64,000 nucleotides of DNA from CAIKMD01 sp963740675 (lineage in GTDB: Bacteria > Pseudomonadota > Alphaproteobacteria > ATCC43930 > CGMCC-115725). The stretch covers positions 558,001 to 622,000 of the forward strand of contig CAVUFS010000004.1 in NCBI GenBank assembly GCA_963740675.1. Reading direction: 5' to 3'. Position numbers and translations under genes: made by a program. Below, one piece after another: positions 8,523 through 16,551 of this stretch (positions within the stretch are counted from its first letter, which is position 1; every line of letters begins with the position of its first letter). The notes beneath the pieces are model-generated. The model searched no databases, was not told the DNA's origin, and was given only the letters and a program-made list of their open reading frames with translations.

Positions 8523-9326
8523 ATGGCACCGCATATTAACGGCCCGCTTTATTACGAGCGCATGGGACGCGAGGGACCGGTCATGGCCTTCGTTCATCCC
8601 AATCCGATGGACCAGTCATGCTGGATCTATCAGATGGCACGCTTCTCGACCTGGTATCGCTGTATCGCCATCGACATTCCGGGCTATGGCCGCTCGCCCA
8701 AAGCCACCGCCGGCCTCACCATGCAGGACATGGCAGAAGCCTGCTGGGACGCGATCGACGATGCGTTCGGCAAGGCGACTGGCGGCGAGCGCGCGATTCT
8801 CGTCGGCTGCTCGGTCGGCTCGATCATCCTGCCGCACATGTTTCATCACCGGCCGCAACGGACCCAAGCGCTGATCCTCTCCGGCACCGGCTACAACCCG
8901 AAGAAGGAATTCGCCGCGGTGCGCATCGAGGGCTATCAGCGCGACGGCGTCGCCCACCGCTGGGGCTACACTTTCGAGGATTTGAGCGCCGCGTTCCGCG
9001 CGACGCAGATGGCGCATTACTTCGCCGACCTCTTCACCGAGCGCAACGACAAGGCGGATGCCGAGGCCATCATCCATCAGTTCCGCGCGATCCAGCAGCC
9101 CGAGCCCGACGGCCATTTCGAGCGTATCGCCTGTCCGACGACGATCCTCACGGGCAGCGAGGACAGCGCGCATGCGAGCGCCTTCGCTTTGCAGAAGCGC
9201 ATCCCCGGTTGCGAGCTCAAGACGCTGCCCGGCGCCGGCCATGCCTGCTACATCGAGCAGCCCTGGCTCTTCGATCGCTTCATGATCGAGTTCTTGAAAA
9301 AGAACGACCTGTTCGCAGGCAAGTGA
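8523..9326 (+). CDS. Alpha/beta hydrolase
   Basis: The 267-residue protein shows the alpha/beta hydrolase plan: oxyanion-region FVHPNPMDQSCW, then DIPGYGRSPK, then the nucleophile elbow GCSVGS, then ILTGSEDSAHA (acid region) and GAGHACYIEQP with the catalytic His. It has no signal peptide. The ATG at 8523 follows TTGGAGG; an in-frame ATG six codons upstream overlaps that site and is unlikely. The substrate cannot be told from sequence. The tail RFMIEFLKKNDLF is repeated in a gene remnant beyond the next gene (9894-9944), which indicates an old duplication. Confidence 0.88.
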   Translation: MAPHINGPLYYERMGREGPVMAFVHPNPMDQSCWIYQMARFSTWYRCIAIDIPGYGRSPKATAGLTMQDMAEACWDAIDDAFGKATGGERAILVGCSVGSIILPHMFHHRPQRTQALILSGTGYNPKKEFAAVRIEGYQRDGVAHRWGYTFEDLSAAFRATQMAHYFADLFTERNDKADAEAIIHQFRAIQQPEPDGHFERIACPTTILTGSEDSAHASAFALQKRIPGCELKTLPGAGHACYIEQPWLFDRFMIEFLKKNDLFAGK

Positions 9327-9357
9327 ACGCACGCGCAGAACCCATGAGAGCGAGCGC

Positions 9358-9879
9358 ATGAAATACTGGCTCGACACCGAATTCATCGAGCATCCCGGCA
9401 CCATCGATCTCATCAGCATCGGTCTCGTCGCCGAAGACAGCCGCGAATTCTATGCCGAGAGCAGCGAGGTCGATTGGACGAAAGCCAGCCACTGGACGCT
9501 GGAAAATGTGCGCCCGCAACTCGGCGGCCAGGGAATGACGCTCGAGGATATCGGTTACGCCGTGCGCGACTTCATCGGATCGGACAAGCGGCCGGTGTTC
9601 TGGGGCTATTTCCCCGCTTACGATTGGGTGGTCTTCAGCTGGCTTTTCGGCGGCATGAACAATCTGCCTTTCTCTTTCCCACAGCTCTGTCTCGACATCA
9701 AGCAATGGGCAATCGAACTCGGCAATCCCGAATTGCCACAGCAGATCGGCGTGCGCCATCACGCCCTCGCCGACGCGCGCTGGACAAAAGAGGCTTGGAC
9801 GTTCCTGGCGAGCCGCCACCCCGAAGGCAGCGAGCGTGTCGCGATCGGCCGCAAACACGCCGGCCCGCAGGCAGAATAG
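9358..9879 (+). CDS. DnaQ-fold 3'-5' exoribonuclease-like protein
   Basis: The 173-residue protein begins MKYWLDTEFIE, which supplies the Asp and Glu of exonuclease motif I. AYDWVVFSW looks like motif II, and HHALADARWTKEAW gives the His and Asp of motif III (DEDDh type). It is close to the small Rv2179c-like exoribonuclease family with 3'-5' activity on RNA. It follows the alpha/beta hydrolase by 31 bases on the same strand. A remnant of a second hydrolase follows it directly, so this gene sits inside an old duplication or insertion. Confidence 0.85.
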   Translation: MKYWLDTEFIEHPGTIDLISIGLVAEDSREFYAESSEVDWTKASHWTLENVRPQLGGQGMTLEDIGYAVRDFIGSDKRPVFWGYFPAYDWVVFSWLFGGMNNLPFSFPQLCLDIKQWAIELGNPELPQQIGVRHHALADARWTKEAWTFLASRHPEGSERVAIGRKHAGPQAE

Positions 9880-9893
9880 GCTGGGCTGCGCGA

Positions 9894-9944
9894 GCGCGCT
9901 TCGTGATCGAGTTCTTGAAGAAGAACAGCCTCTTCCCGCGCTAA
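9894..9944 (+). pseudogene. 3'-terminal remnant of an alpha/beta hydrolase gene
   Basis: Just after the exonuclease stop, a short open stretch encodes RFVIEFLKKNSLFPR and then TAA. This matches the C-terminus RFMIEFLKKNDLFAGK of the hydrolase at 8523-9326, at both DNA and protein level. There is no start codon and no body of the gene. It is a leftover of a paralogue, not a functional gene. Confidence 0.75.
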
Positions 9945-9962
9945 CAAAGACCCGCCAGCCCG

Positions 9963-10379
9963 TCACTGCACCGGCGTGACCGAGATGCCGGCGGGCGGCG
10001 GCGGCGGTGTCGGCGAACCCACCGTCACCGACGGTGCGGCCTGCGGCGCAATCGGAACCGGTGCGGTCGCGCCCGGTACGGCGACAGGCGGCGCAGTAGC
10101 CGGCGGCGGATAGGCCGGCGCGATCGCGGCCTGCGGGCGATAGCGCTGGATCGGCACGTTGCGGCAATCGCCCTTCTCGTCGAGCTTATCCTTCAGCGTC
10201 TTGAAATCGTATTCGTAGTGATAGGTGCAGACGCCGTCGTCGTAATCGTAGCGATAGCGATCGGCGTTTTGATCCATATGGGCATCGGGCGCATGACGGA
10301 CGTCATCGGCCCGCGCCGCGCACCCGAGCCCGACGACCAGCGACAATGCGGCCATACCCATCAAGACATGCGTTTTCAT
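9963..10379 (-). CDS. Secreted proline-rich protein of unknown function
   Basis: The 138-residue product has a signal peptide (MKTHVLMGMAALSLVVGLGCAARAD). A Cys in VVGLGC could suggest a lipobox, but the AxA at ARA fits ordinary cleavage better. The mature part has a Tyr/Asp-rich segment (RYRYDYDDGVCTYHYEYDF) and a KGDCRN segment, possibly one disulfide. The C-terminal half is Pro/Ala/Val-rich and disordered (PPPPPAGISVTPV). I do not recognise a family. It is convergent with the exonuclease and divergent from the next gene. Confidence 0.7.
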   Translation of the reverse strand: MKTHVLMGMAALSLVVGLGCAARADDVRHAPDAHMDQNADRYRYDYDDGVCTYHYEYDFKTLKDKLDEKGDCRNVPIQRYRPQAAIAPAYPPPATAPPVAVPGATAPVPIAPQAAPSVTVGSPTPPPPPAGISVTPVQ

Positions 10380-10453
10380 GCGCCCGTTCCTCGCTCAAAC
10401 CTCTTCCAAGAACCGGGTGACGGTCGACGAGTTCCAGCCGAAGCTCGACTTTT

Positions 10454-10481
10454 ACGCATAATGTACGTACTATGCGTACAT
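10454..10481. promoter_or_regulatory. Two overlapping inverted repeats at the start of the 10480 gene (possible operator)
   Basis: ACGCATA (10454-10460) pairs with TATGCGT (10471-10477), with a 10-base spacer. ATGTACG (10461-10467) pairs with CGTACAT (10475-10481), with a 7-base spacer. The second arm runs into the ATG at 10480. The local sequence is AT-rich compared with its surroundings. This is the layout of a repressor operator or of a translation-blocking hairpin; no regulator is identified. Confidence 0.5.
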
Positions 10482-11076
10482 GACCAGCCCCGCCCGGATC
10501 GCCGCCAACCGTCGCAATGCCAGGAAAAGCACCGGCCCTACGACGGTGCAGGGCAAGGCCGCCACCGCGCAAAACGCCCTCCGTCATGGACTGACCGCCC
10601 GCCAGATCGTCTGCCGCGAAGAGCGCGAGGAGGATTTTGCGGAATTCCGAACGGCGCTGTGGGGCGCGCTGGCGCCGGCTGATGCCGTCGAAGAGCAAAT
10701 GGCCGAACGCATCGTGCTGATTTCCTGGCGCTTGCGCCGGACGGCGCGCGCCGAGCGCGGCATTATCAACGACGACCCGGCGGCGAAGCTCGGCCCTTTT
10801 GCCGATTGGATCGCACGCGCTTTCGATTATTCGGCTAAGGAAATGACGCGGCTGGCGCGCTATGAGGCAACACTCGACCGCGGCCTCGGCCGCGCTTACG
10901 CGATGCTGGAGCGGCGGCAGGCGGCGCGACGCGGCGAGCACGTGCCGGCGCCGCTGACGGTGCTGGTCGAAGGCGCCTCGATCGAGCCGGCTAACCCACT
11001 CCAACCGTTGCCGAAAAAGGAAAATTACCAAACAAAGCCAATTCCGGATCTAGCACACGACAACGAGTCGCTGTGA
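10480..11076 (+). CDS. SPARIAANRRNA-type conserved protein of unknown function
   Basis: The 198-residue protein starts MTSPARIAANRRNARKSTGP and continues GKAATAQNALRHGLTA. This N-terminal signature is shared by a widespread, often multi-copy family of unknown function in Alphaproteobacteria and Planctomycetes. It has no signal peptide or membrane segment. It is rich in Arg, Ala and Glu, with an amphipathic helical middle (ERIVLISWRLRRTARAERG). The start codon lies inside an inverted repeat, and only a weak ribosome binding site is visible. The last 25 codons look compositionally different (KENYQTKPIPDLAHDNES). Confidence 0.65.
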   Translation: MTSPARIAANRRNARKSTGPTTVQGKAATAQNALRHGLTARQIVCREEREEDFAEFRTALWGALAPADAVEEQMAERIVLISWRLRRTARAERGIINDDPAAKLGPFADWIARAFDYSAKEMTRLARYEATLDRGLGRAYAMLERRQAARRGEHVPAPLTVLVEGASIEPANPLQPLPKKENYQTKPIPDLAHDNESL

Positions 11077-11215
11077 TAGGCCGGAAAGCCGCGTCCGACG
11101 CGGCAAAATGCGCGGCCTAAGCCCGTCCGCGCGGCTTGACGGAAGGTAACGTGGCTTTTATGGTCCCGCGGCTTCCCGCAGGGGGAATTTCTCAAGCGTT
11201 GCGAGCGGTTCGCCG

Positions 11216-11599
11216 ATGAACGAGCGCGAGAAAAACGACCCGCTGCGGGAGTTCGGGGAGCGGCTCGACAAAGCGAGAGCTGCAAGTCAGGGGCCGCCCG
11301 GCAAGGCGCCCGATGGCGGGCCCAGCACCAGCAATGCGCTGGCGTTTGGCTGGCGGATCGGGATCGAGCTGGTTGGCGCCATCGTCGTCGCCGAGTTCAT
11401 CGGCTGGGCCATGGACAAATGGCTTGGGACGCGTCCCTGGGGAATGGTGGTGTTCTTTTTTCTCGGCGTGGCGGCCGGGATGCTGAATGTCTACCGCGCG
11501 GTTGCCGGTATGGGTGGCGCGGTAGGGTTCCGGCGGCCGTCACAAGGCGATGCGCCCCCTGCGAAGGGCCCAGGCTGGAACGAGGACGAAGAAGACTAG
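11216..11599 (+). CDS. atpI: ATP synthase assembly protein AtpI
   Basis: The 127-residue protein has a charged N-terminus, two membrane segments (IGIELVGAIVVAEFIGWAMD and GMVVFFFLGVAAGMLNVYRA) and an acidic tail. This is the AtpI / AtpZ plan, an accessory factor for F0 c-ring assembly or Mg2+ handling. It is the first gene of the F0 operon and lies 20 bases before atpB, as in other alphaproteobacteria. The F1 genes are not in the window, as is usual where F0 and F1 operons are separate. Confidence 0.9.
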   Translation: MNEREKNDPLREFGERLDKARAASQGPPGKAPDGGPSTSNALAFGWRIGIELVGAIVVAEFIGWAMDKWLGTRPWGMVVFFFLGVAAGMLNVYRAVAGMGGAVGFRRPSQGDAPPAKGPGWNEDEED

Positions 11600-11619
11600 G
11601 CTGAGGCGGAGAAACAGGC

Positions 11620-12372
11620 GTGGCGATAGAGCTCCATCCGCTCGATCAGTTCAAGATCGAGCCCATTATTCCGATCCATATCGGGGGCGTCGACGCCTCC
11701 TTCACCAATTCCGCGCTGTTCATGGTCATCGCCATCATCGTCGCGAGCGCGATCGTGGTTTGGGGCGCGCGCGGCCGCGCGCTGGTGCCGACCCGATGGC
11801 AGTCGATGGCAGAGATATCCTACGAATTCATCGCCGGCATGATCGACGACAATGTCGGACATGAAGGGCGGGAATATTTCCCGTTCATCTTCACGCTCTT
11901 CATGTTCATCCTGGTCGGCAATCTGTTGGGGCTGATCCCCTACGGCTTCACATTCACCAGCCACATCATCGTCACCTTCGCCATGGCGGCGGTGGTATTC
12001 ATCGGCGTGACCATCATCGGCATCGCCAAGCATGGCTGGCACTTCCTCAGCTTCTTCGTGCCGCATGGCGTGCCGGTCGTGCTGCTGCTGCTGCTCGTGC
12101 CGATCGAGATCCTGTCCTACATCATCCGGCCGTTCACCCTTTCGATCCGGCTCTTCGCCAATATGATGGCGGGCCACACCATGCTGGCGATCTTCGCCGG
12201 CTTCGTCGCGCCGCTGCTGCTCGCCGCGGGCGCGATCAAGGCCTTCGCCGTGGTGCCGCTCGGCGTCGATATTCTGCTGATCTTTTTGGAACTCCTGGTC
12301 GCCGCGCTGCAGGCCTATGTCTTCACCATCCTGACCTGCCTCTATCTCCGCGACGCCATCCACCTTCACTGA
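11620..12372 (+). CDS. atpB: F0 ATP synthase subunit a
   Basis: Subunit a forms the two proton half-channels next to the c-ring in the inner membrane. The 250-residue product starts at GTG 11620 and begins with HPLDQFKIEP. It has five to six hydrophobic segments and the conserved helix LSIRLFANMMAGHTML, whose Arg is essential for proton transfer. The signature FISL-like region reads GLIPYGFTFTSH. Length is normal. It lies between atpI and atpE in the F0 operon. Confidence 0.96.
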   Translation: MAIELHPLDQFKIEPIIPIHIGGVDASFTNSALFMVIAIIVASAIVVWGARGRALVPTRWQSMAEISYEFIAGMIDDNVGHEGREYFPFIFTLFMFILVGNLLGLIPYGFTFTSHIIVTFAMAAVVFIGVTIIGIAKHGWHFLSFFVPHGVPVVLLLLLVPIEILSYIIRPFTLSIRLFANMMAGHTMLAIFAGFVAPLLLAAGAIKAFAVVPLGVDILLIFLELLVAALQAYVFTILTCLYLRDAIHLH

Positions 12373-12404
12373 TTTCCACCAACGCAACCTCAGGGGACTG
12401 AATT

Positions 12405-12626
12405 ATGGATCTCGCTTCCGCCAAAATGATCGGCGCCGGCCTTGCTTGCATCGCGCTCGTCGGCGCCGGTATCGGCATCGGCAACGTGTTCGCCGCGCTC
12501 ATCAACTCGCTGGCCCGCAACCCGGCCGCGCAGGTGACGCCGTTCGCGTTCCTGGGCTTCGCGCTCGCCGAAGCGACCGGCCTGTTCGGCCTCGCGATCG
12601 CGTTCCTCATCCTCTTCGTGTTCTGA
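12405..12626 (+). CDS. atpE: F0 ATP synthase subunit c
   Basis: The 73-residue hairpin protein has two membrane helices joined by the polar loop ARNP (residues 37-40). The proton-carrying carboxylate is Glu56 in GFALAEATGLFGL. There is no sodium-type ligand set beyond this Glu, so proton coupling is likely. A spacing of 32 bases after atpB and a GGGGA-type site before the ATG fit strong translation. Confidence 0.96.
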   Translation: MDLASAKMIGAGLACIALVGAGIGIGNVFAALINSLARNPAAQVTPFAFLGFALAEATGLFGLAIAFLILFVF

Positions 12627-12649
12627 GCGCGCTCACCTAGGGCACTGAC

Positions 12650-13141
12650 ATGCCTCAGCTCGACTTAGCCACCTTTCCGCCGCAGCTGATCTGGCTCGCG
12701 ATCACCTTCCTTGCGCTTTATCTGGTGATGCGGGCCGTCGGTCTGCCGCGCGTCGGCGCAGTGATCGCCGCACGCCGTGCGCGGATCGATGGCGATCTCG
12801 AGAAGGCGTCGCAGCTCAAGAACGAGACAGAGGCGGTGATCTCCGCTTATGAGAAGGCGCTGGCCGAAGCGCGTGCGCAAGCGCAGATCAGCCTGCGCGA
12901 GACCACCGAGCAGCTCAACGCGCAATCCGCCGAGCGCCAACGCAAGGTGGTCGAAGAGCTGGCCAAGGAGACCGCGGCAGCAGAGCGGCGCATCAACGAG
13001 GCGAAGCAGCAGGCTCTCGGCTCGCTGCGCGACATCGCCATCGAAGCGACGCGTGAAGCGGCGCAGAAACTGACCGGCGTCGCGCTTGATGCGAACCGAG
13101 CGGGCAGCGCCGTCGATAGCGCGATGCGGGAGCGCGGCTGA
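12650..13141 (+). CDS. atpG: F0 ATP synthase subunit b'
   Basis: The 163-residue protein has one N-terminal membrane helix (LIWLAITFLALYLVMRAVGLP) and a long charged helix rich in Glu, Ala and Lys, the peripheral stalk. Alphaproteobacteria and photosynthetic bacteria carry two different b-type subunits, and the first in the operon is b'. Its stop overlaps the next start by one base (TGATG), so the pair is translationally coupled and likely forms a b/b' heterodimer. Confidence 0.92.
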   Translation: MPQLDLATFPPQLIWLAITFLALYLVMRAVGLPRVGAVIAARRARIDGDLEKASQLKNETEAVISAYEKALAEARAQAQISLRETTEQLNAQSAERQRKVVEELAKETAAAERRINEAKQQALGSLRDIAIEATREAAQKLTGVALDANRAGSAVDSAMRERG

Positions 13142-13632
13142 TGCCTGAATTTATGATGGAAGCCGAATTTTGGGTCCTGATCGCGTTCATCGTCGCGATC
13201 TGCTTCCTCGTCTATAAGGCCAAGGATGCGATCACCGGCGGGCTCGATGCGCGCGCCGCCAAGATCAAGGCCGAGCTCGACGAAGCCCAAAAGCTGCGCG
13301 ATGAAGCGCAGGCCAAGCTCGCCGAATTCCAATTAAAGCAGCGCGACGCGCTGAAAGAGGCCGAGGGCATCATCGCGCTCGCCAAGGAAGAAGCGCAGCG
13401 GCTCGCGGCGCAGGGCGCCAAGGATCTGGAAGCTGCGATCGAGCGCCGCCGGCGCATGGCGCAGGAAAAGATCGCGCTCGAAGAGCAGAAGGCGATGAGC
13501 GACCTTCGCATCGCGGCCGTCGACGTCGCGGTCGCCGCCCTCCGCCGCGTCCTCGCCGAGGATCTGAATCCGGCGCAGCAATCGGCACTGATCGACAACG
13601 CGATCAACGCCCTGCCTCCGACGCTGCACTAA
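13141..13632 (+). CDS. atpF: F0 ATP synthase subunit b
   Basis: Also 163 residues, with an N-terminal membrane segment (FWVLIAFIVAICFLVYKA) followed by a long coiled-coil stalk and a C-terminal IDNAINALPPTLH. It pairs with b' to hold the F1 head against rotation. It is the last gene of the F0 operon; a palindromic repeat follows and no clear terminator was seen. Confidence 0.93.
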   Translation: MPEFMMEAEFWVLIAFIVAICFLVYKAKDAITGGLDARAAKIKAELDEAQKLRDEAQAKLAEFQLKQRDALKEAEGIIALAKEEAQRLAAQGAKDLEAAIERRRRMAQEKIALEEQKAMSDLRIAAVDVAVAALRRVLAEDLNPAQQSALIDNAINALPPTLH

Positions 13633-13641
13633 GAACGGCTG

Positions 13642-13776
13642 CGTTGCATTCTCACCCTGCGCCCTTCGACAGGCTCAGGGTGAGGAACTATCGAATCGGG
13701 CATCCGCCAGATGATGCCTCACAACCTTTCTCCTCATCCTGAGCGGAGCGAAGCGTCGTCGGTGGACTCGCGCTGC
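13642..13776. repeat. 135-bp palindromic repeat element, copy 1
   Basis: The element starts CGTTGCAT, contains GCGCCCTTCGACAGGCTCAG and GGTGAGGA, and then the inverted counterpart TCCTCATCCTGAGCGGAG. It ends GGACTCGCGCTGC. Copy 2 at 15280-15415 has the same first 8 and last 13 bases, the same internal arms and almost the same length. The two copies flank the LVIVD gene in the same orientation. The rest of the 220-base gap (13633-13852) shows only a promoter-length stretch before the LVIVD gene. Confidence 0.8.
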
Positions 13777-13852
13777 CTTTGCGCCATTCCCCTCGCTCTG
13801 GCGACATCAACCGTCTAATCTCCTCTCAACAATAACCGTTGGGAGAAACGCG

Positions 13853-15178
13853 ATGCGCTTGATGACATCTGCCGCGGCAATTCTGTTCACCGCCGCTCTT
13901 CTGGCCCGCCCCGCTATGGCCGATCCCATCCCCAAAGGCTGGGAAGCGATGAACATGAAGCCGATCGGCTACACCGATCTCGACGGCCGGCGCGGCGGCT
14001 TCAAGATGGCGATCAAGCACGCCGCCGATAATCACTGGTATCTCTATCTCGGCCATCTCTGGGATTACGGCTGGAGCATCGTCGACGTCACCGATCCCAA
14101 GAATCCCAAATACGTGAAGTTCATCGACGGTCCCAAGAACACCTGGGACATCCAGATGACCTTGCACGACAATCTGATGATCACGGCATTGCAGCAGGAG
14201 CCGCCGGATTGGGGCGGCGATCCGGCGAAGCCCTACGATGAAGGCGTGCTGATCTGGGATATCAGCAAGCCGACCGATCCGAAGCTCCTGTCGCATTGGA
14301 AGACAGGCTCCACGGGCACGCATCGCAATTCCTATCCCGGCGGCAAATACGCCTATCTCTCGGCCGCCGCGCCCGGCTACAAGGGCAACATCCTCACCAT
14401 CCTCGATGTCAGCGATCCGGCCAATCCGAAGGTCGCCGGACAATGGGCGCGGCCCAATCAGAAGGAAGGCGGCGCACCGACGCCGGCGCCGTTCGGCTTC
14501 CACGGTCCGGCGAATATCAGCCCGGATGGCAAGATCGCGACGATGGGCTACGCGCCCGGCATCATCAATCTCGATATCAGCGACATCGCCAATCCCAAGC
14601 TGATCGGCGATCTCACCATGACGCCGCCCTTCATCTCGGCCGGCTCGCAATCCGAACACACGGTGCTGCCGCTCTGGAAGAAGCAGTTGCTGTTCGCCAA
14701 TTCCGAGGCCTCGGCCGAGAATTGCGTCGACAACGCGCTGAACTACGCCGTGCTCATCGACAACAAGGACATGACGAAGCCGCGGCTGATGTCGATGTTC
14801 CCGCTGCCGGTGCCGCCGAAAGATGCGCCCTATAAGGACTTCTGCGACAAGGGCGGCCGCTTCGGCCCGCACAACACCAATCAGGAAATCCACCTGCCCG
14901 ATGTCGAGCAACCGGACAATCTGATCTATCTCACCTATTTCAACGCGGGCCTCCAGGTCTACGACATCAAGGACCCGTACATGCCGAAGATCAGCGGCTA
15001 CTTCATCCCGCCGCAGCCAACGAAGAAGGTCGGCTATTACCCGAAGAACAAGCTGGTCAACCAGACCGAGGACGTACTCGCCGACACGCGCGGCAACATC
15101 TACGTCACCGACAAGCAGTGGGGCGTGTTCATCCTCCGCTACTCGGGCCCGGACGAGCCGAAGCCGACGGCGAAATGA
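13853..15178 (+). CDS. Secreted LVIVD-repeat (beta-propeller) protein
   Basis: The 441-residue protein has a signal peptide ending in RPAMAD. The mature part contains repeated blades with the LVIVD-type pattern: SIVDVTDPKNPKYVK, LIWDISKPTDPKLLS, TILDVSDPANPKVAG, INLDISDIANPKLIG and QVYDIKDPYMPKISG. The repeats suggest a periplasmic beta-propeller. No enzyme function is established for the family. The gene stands alone, flanked on both sides by copies of the same 135-bp repeat. A second, diverged LVIVD protein is encoded at 20344-21478 without a signal peptide. Confidence 0.85.
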   Translation: MRLMTSAAAILFTAALLARPAMADPIPKGWEAMNMKPIGYTDLDGRRGGFKMAIKHAADNHWYLYLGHLWDYGWSIVDVTDPKNPKYVKFIDGPKNTWDIQMTLHDNLMITALQQEPPDWGGDPAKPYDEGVLIWDISKPTDPKLLSHWKTGSTGTHRNSYPGGKYAYLSAAAPGYKGNILTILDVSDPANPKVAGQWARPNQKEGGAPTPAPFGFHGPANISPDGKIATMGYAPGIINLDISDIANPKLIGDLTMTPPFISAGSQSEHTVLPLWKKQLLFANSEASAENCVDNALNYAVLIDNKDMTKPRLMSMFPLPVPPKDAPYKDFCDKGGRFGPHNTNQEIHLPDVEQPDNLIYLTYFNAGLQVYDIKDPYMPKISGYFIPPQPTKKVGYYPKNKLVNQTEDVLADTRGNIYVTDKQWGVFILRYSGPDEPKPTAK

Positions 15179-15213
15179 CGATCGTCCGCAGAACCTAAAT
15201 CAATAAGCTTTAT

Positions 15214-15276
15214 CGTTACCGCCGCGAAAGCGGGGGTCCAGAGAAACCCTGGATTCCCGCTTTCGCGGGAATGACG
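15214..15276. repeat. REP-like palindrome
   Basis: Left arm CGTTACCGCCGCGAAAGCGG with GGTCCAG pairs imperfectly with CTGGATTCCCGCTTTCGCGGG and AATGACG on the right. The loop is AGAAAC. It is the full version of the half-element seen at 6197 and 7024. Confidence 0.75.
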
Positions 15277-15279
15277 GTA

Positions 15280-15415
15280 CGTTGCATGGCGATCTTGCGC
15301 CCTTCGACTACGCTTCGCTCCGCTCAGGGTGAGGAGATAGAGAGTCTGCCATCTACTCGGAGATGCCGCGCGCCCTCTCACCTCATCCTGAGCGTAGTCG
15401 AAGGACTCGCGCTGC
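15280..15415. repeat. 136-bp palindromic repeat element, copy 2
   Basis: Same ends as copy 1 (CGTTGCAT and GGACTCGCGCTGC). Internal arms are GCGCCCTTCGACTACGCTTC with GCTCAGGGTGAGGA, and CCTCATCCTGAGCGTAGTCG. It lies directly after the REP-like palindrome, between the convergent LVIVD and ald genes, and may form a bidirectional transcript end. Nothing else is visible in the 253-base gap. Confidence 0.8.
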
Positions 15416-15431
15416 GACTGCAACCAACCAG

Positions 15432-16551
15432 CTAAGCCTTCAGCGCCTCATCCACCGCCGTGAGCGGCAATCCTAACGCCTGCGCCACCGCAGGATGCAC
15501 CACCTTGCCGGCGGCGATGTTGAGTCCGGCGCGGAGATGTGGATCATCGGCCAAGGCCTTGCGCCAGCCTTTGTTCGCGAGCGCCAGGCTGAAGGGCAAG
15601 GTCGCGTTGTTGAGCGCAAAGGTCGAGGTGCGCGCCACCGCGCCCGGCATGTTGGTGACGCAGTAATGGATGACGCCCTCCTCGACATAAGTCGGGTTGG
15701 CATGCGTCGTCGGCCGGCTGGTCTCGAAACAGCCGCCCTGATCGATCGAGATATCGACCAGCACGGAGCCCGGCCGCATCTGCTTCACCATCTCGCGCGT
15801 CACCAGCTTCGGCGCCGCCGCTCCCGCGACCAGCGCCGCGCCGACAACGAGATCGGCAGAGAGAACCTCGCGCTCGATATTCTCGACCGTCGCAAACAAC
15901 GTGTGGAGCTGCGAGCCGAATTGCAGATCGAGCTCGTAAAGCCGCTGTAGCGACTTGTCGATGACGGTGACGTAAGCCTCCATCCCCATCGCGACGCGCG
16001 ATGCGTTGGTCCCGGCGACACCGCCGCCGAGGATCACGACCTTCGCCGCCGCGACGCCCGGCACGCCGCCCAAAAGGATGCCGGCACCGCCCTGCTCTTT
16101 CTCGAGGTAATGCGCACCGACCTGGATAGCCATCCGACCCGCGACCTCGCTCATCGGCGCCAGCAACGGCAAGCCGCCGCGCGTATCGGTCACCGTCTCG
16201 TAGGCGATGCAGACCGCGCCCGAGCGCATCAATCCTTCGGTTTGCGCCTTGTCGGCGGCGAGGTGGAGATAGGTGAAGAGCACCTGGACTCTTACGCAAC
16301 ATCGCGATCTCTTGCGGCTGCGGCTCTTTGACTTTGACGATCATGTCGGCGCCGGCGAAGACATCCGCCGCGGTCGCCAGCACGCGCCCGCCGGCCTTCT
16401 GATAGGCCGCATCGTCGAAGCCAATGCCGAGACCCGCGCCCTTCTCGATCACGACCTGATGGCCGTGATGGACAAGCTCGCGCACGCTGCCGGGGACGAG
16501 CCCGACGCGATATTCGTGGGTCTTAATTTCCTTCGGAACGCCGATCAGCAT
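15432..16551 (-). CDS. ald: Alanine dehydrogenase (apparent +1 frameshift)
   Basis: Ald oxidises L-alanine to pyruvate and ammonia with NAD+. The protein begins MLIGVPKEIKTHEYRVGL. The frame breaks at the GGACTC of 16286-16291, after IAMLRK. Removing one base gives a 372-residue protein in which the family's catalytic residues fall at their usual numbers: Arg15, Lys75 (KVKEP), His96 (YLHLA) and Asp270 (DISIDQGG). The NAD site is LGGGVAGTNA. This fit is strong evidence that exactly one surplus base is present. The start overlaps the aminotransferase stop by 7 bases, so the two form an operon. Confidence 0.92.
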
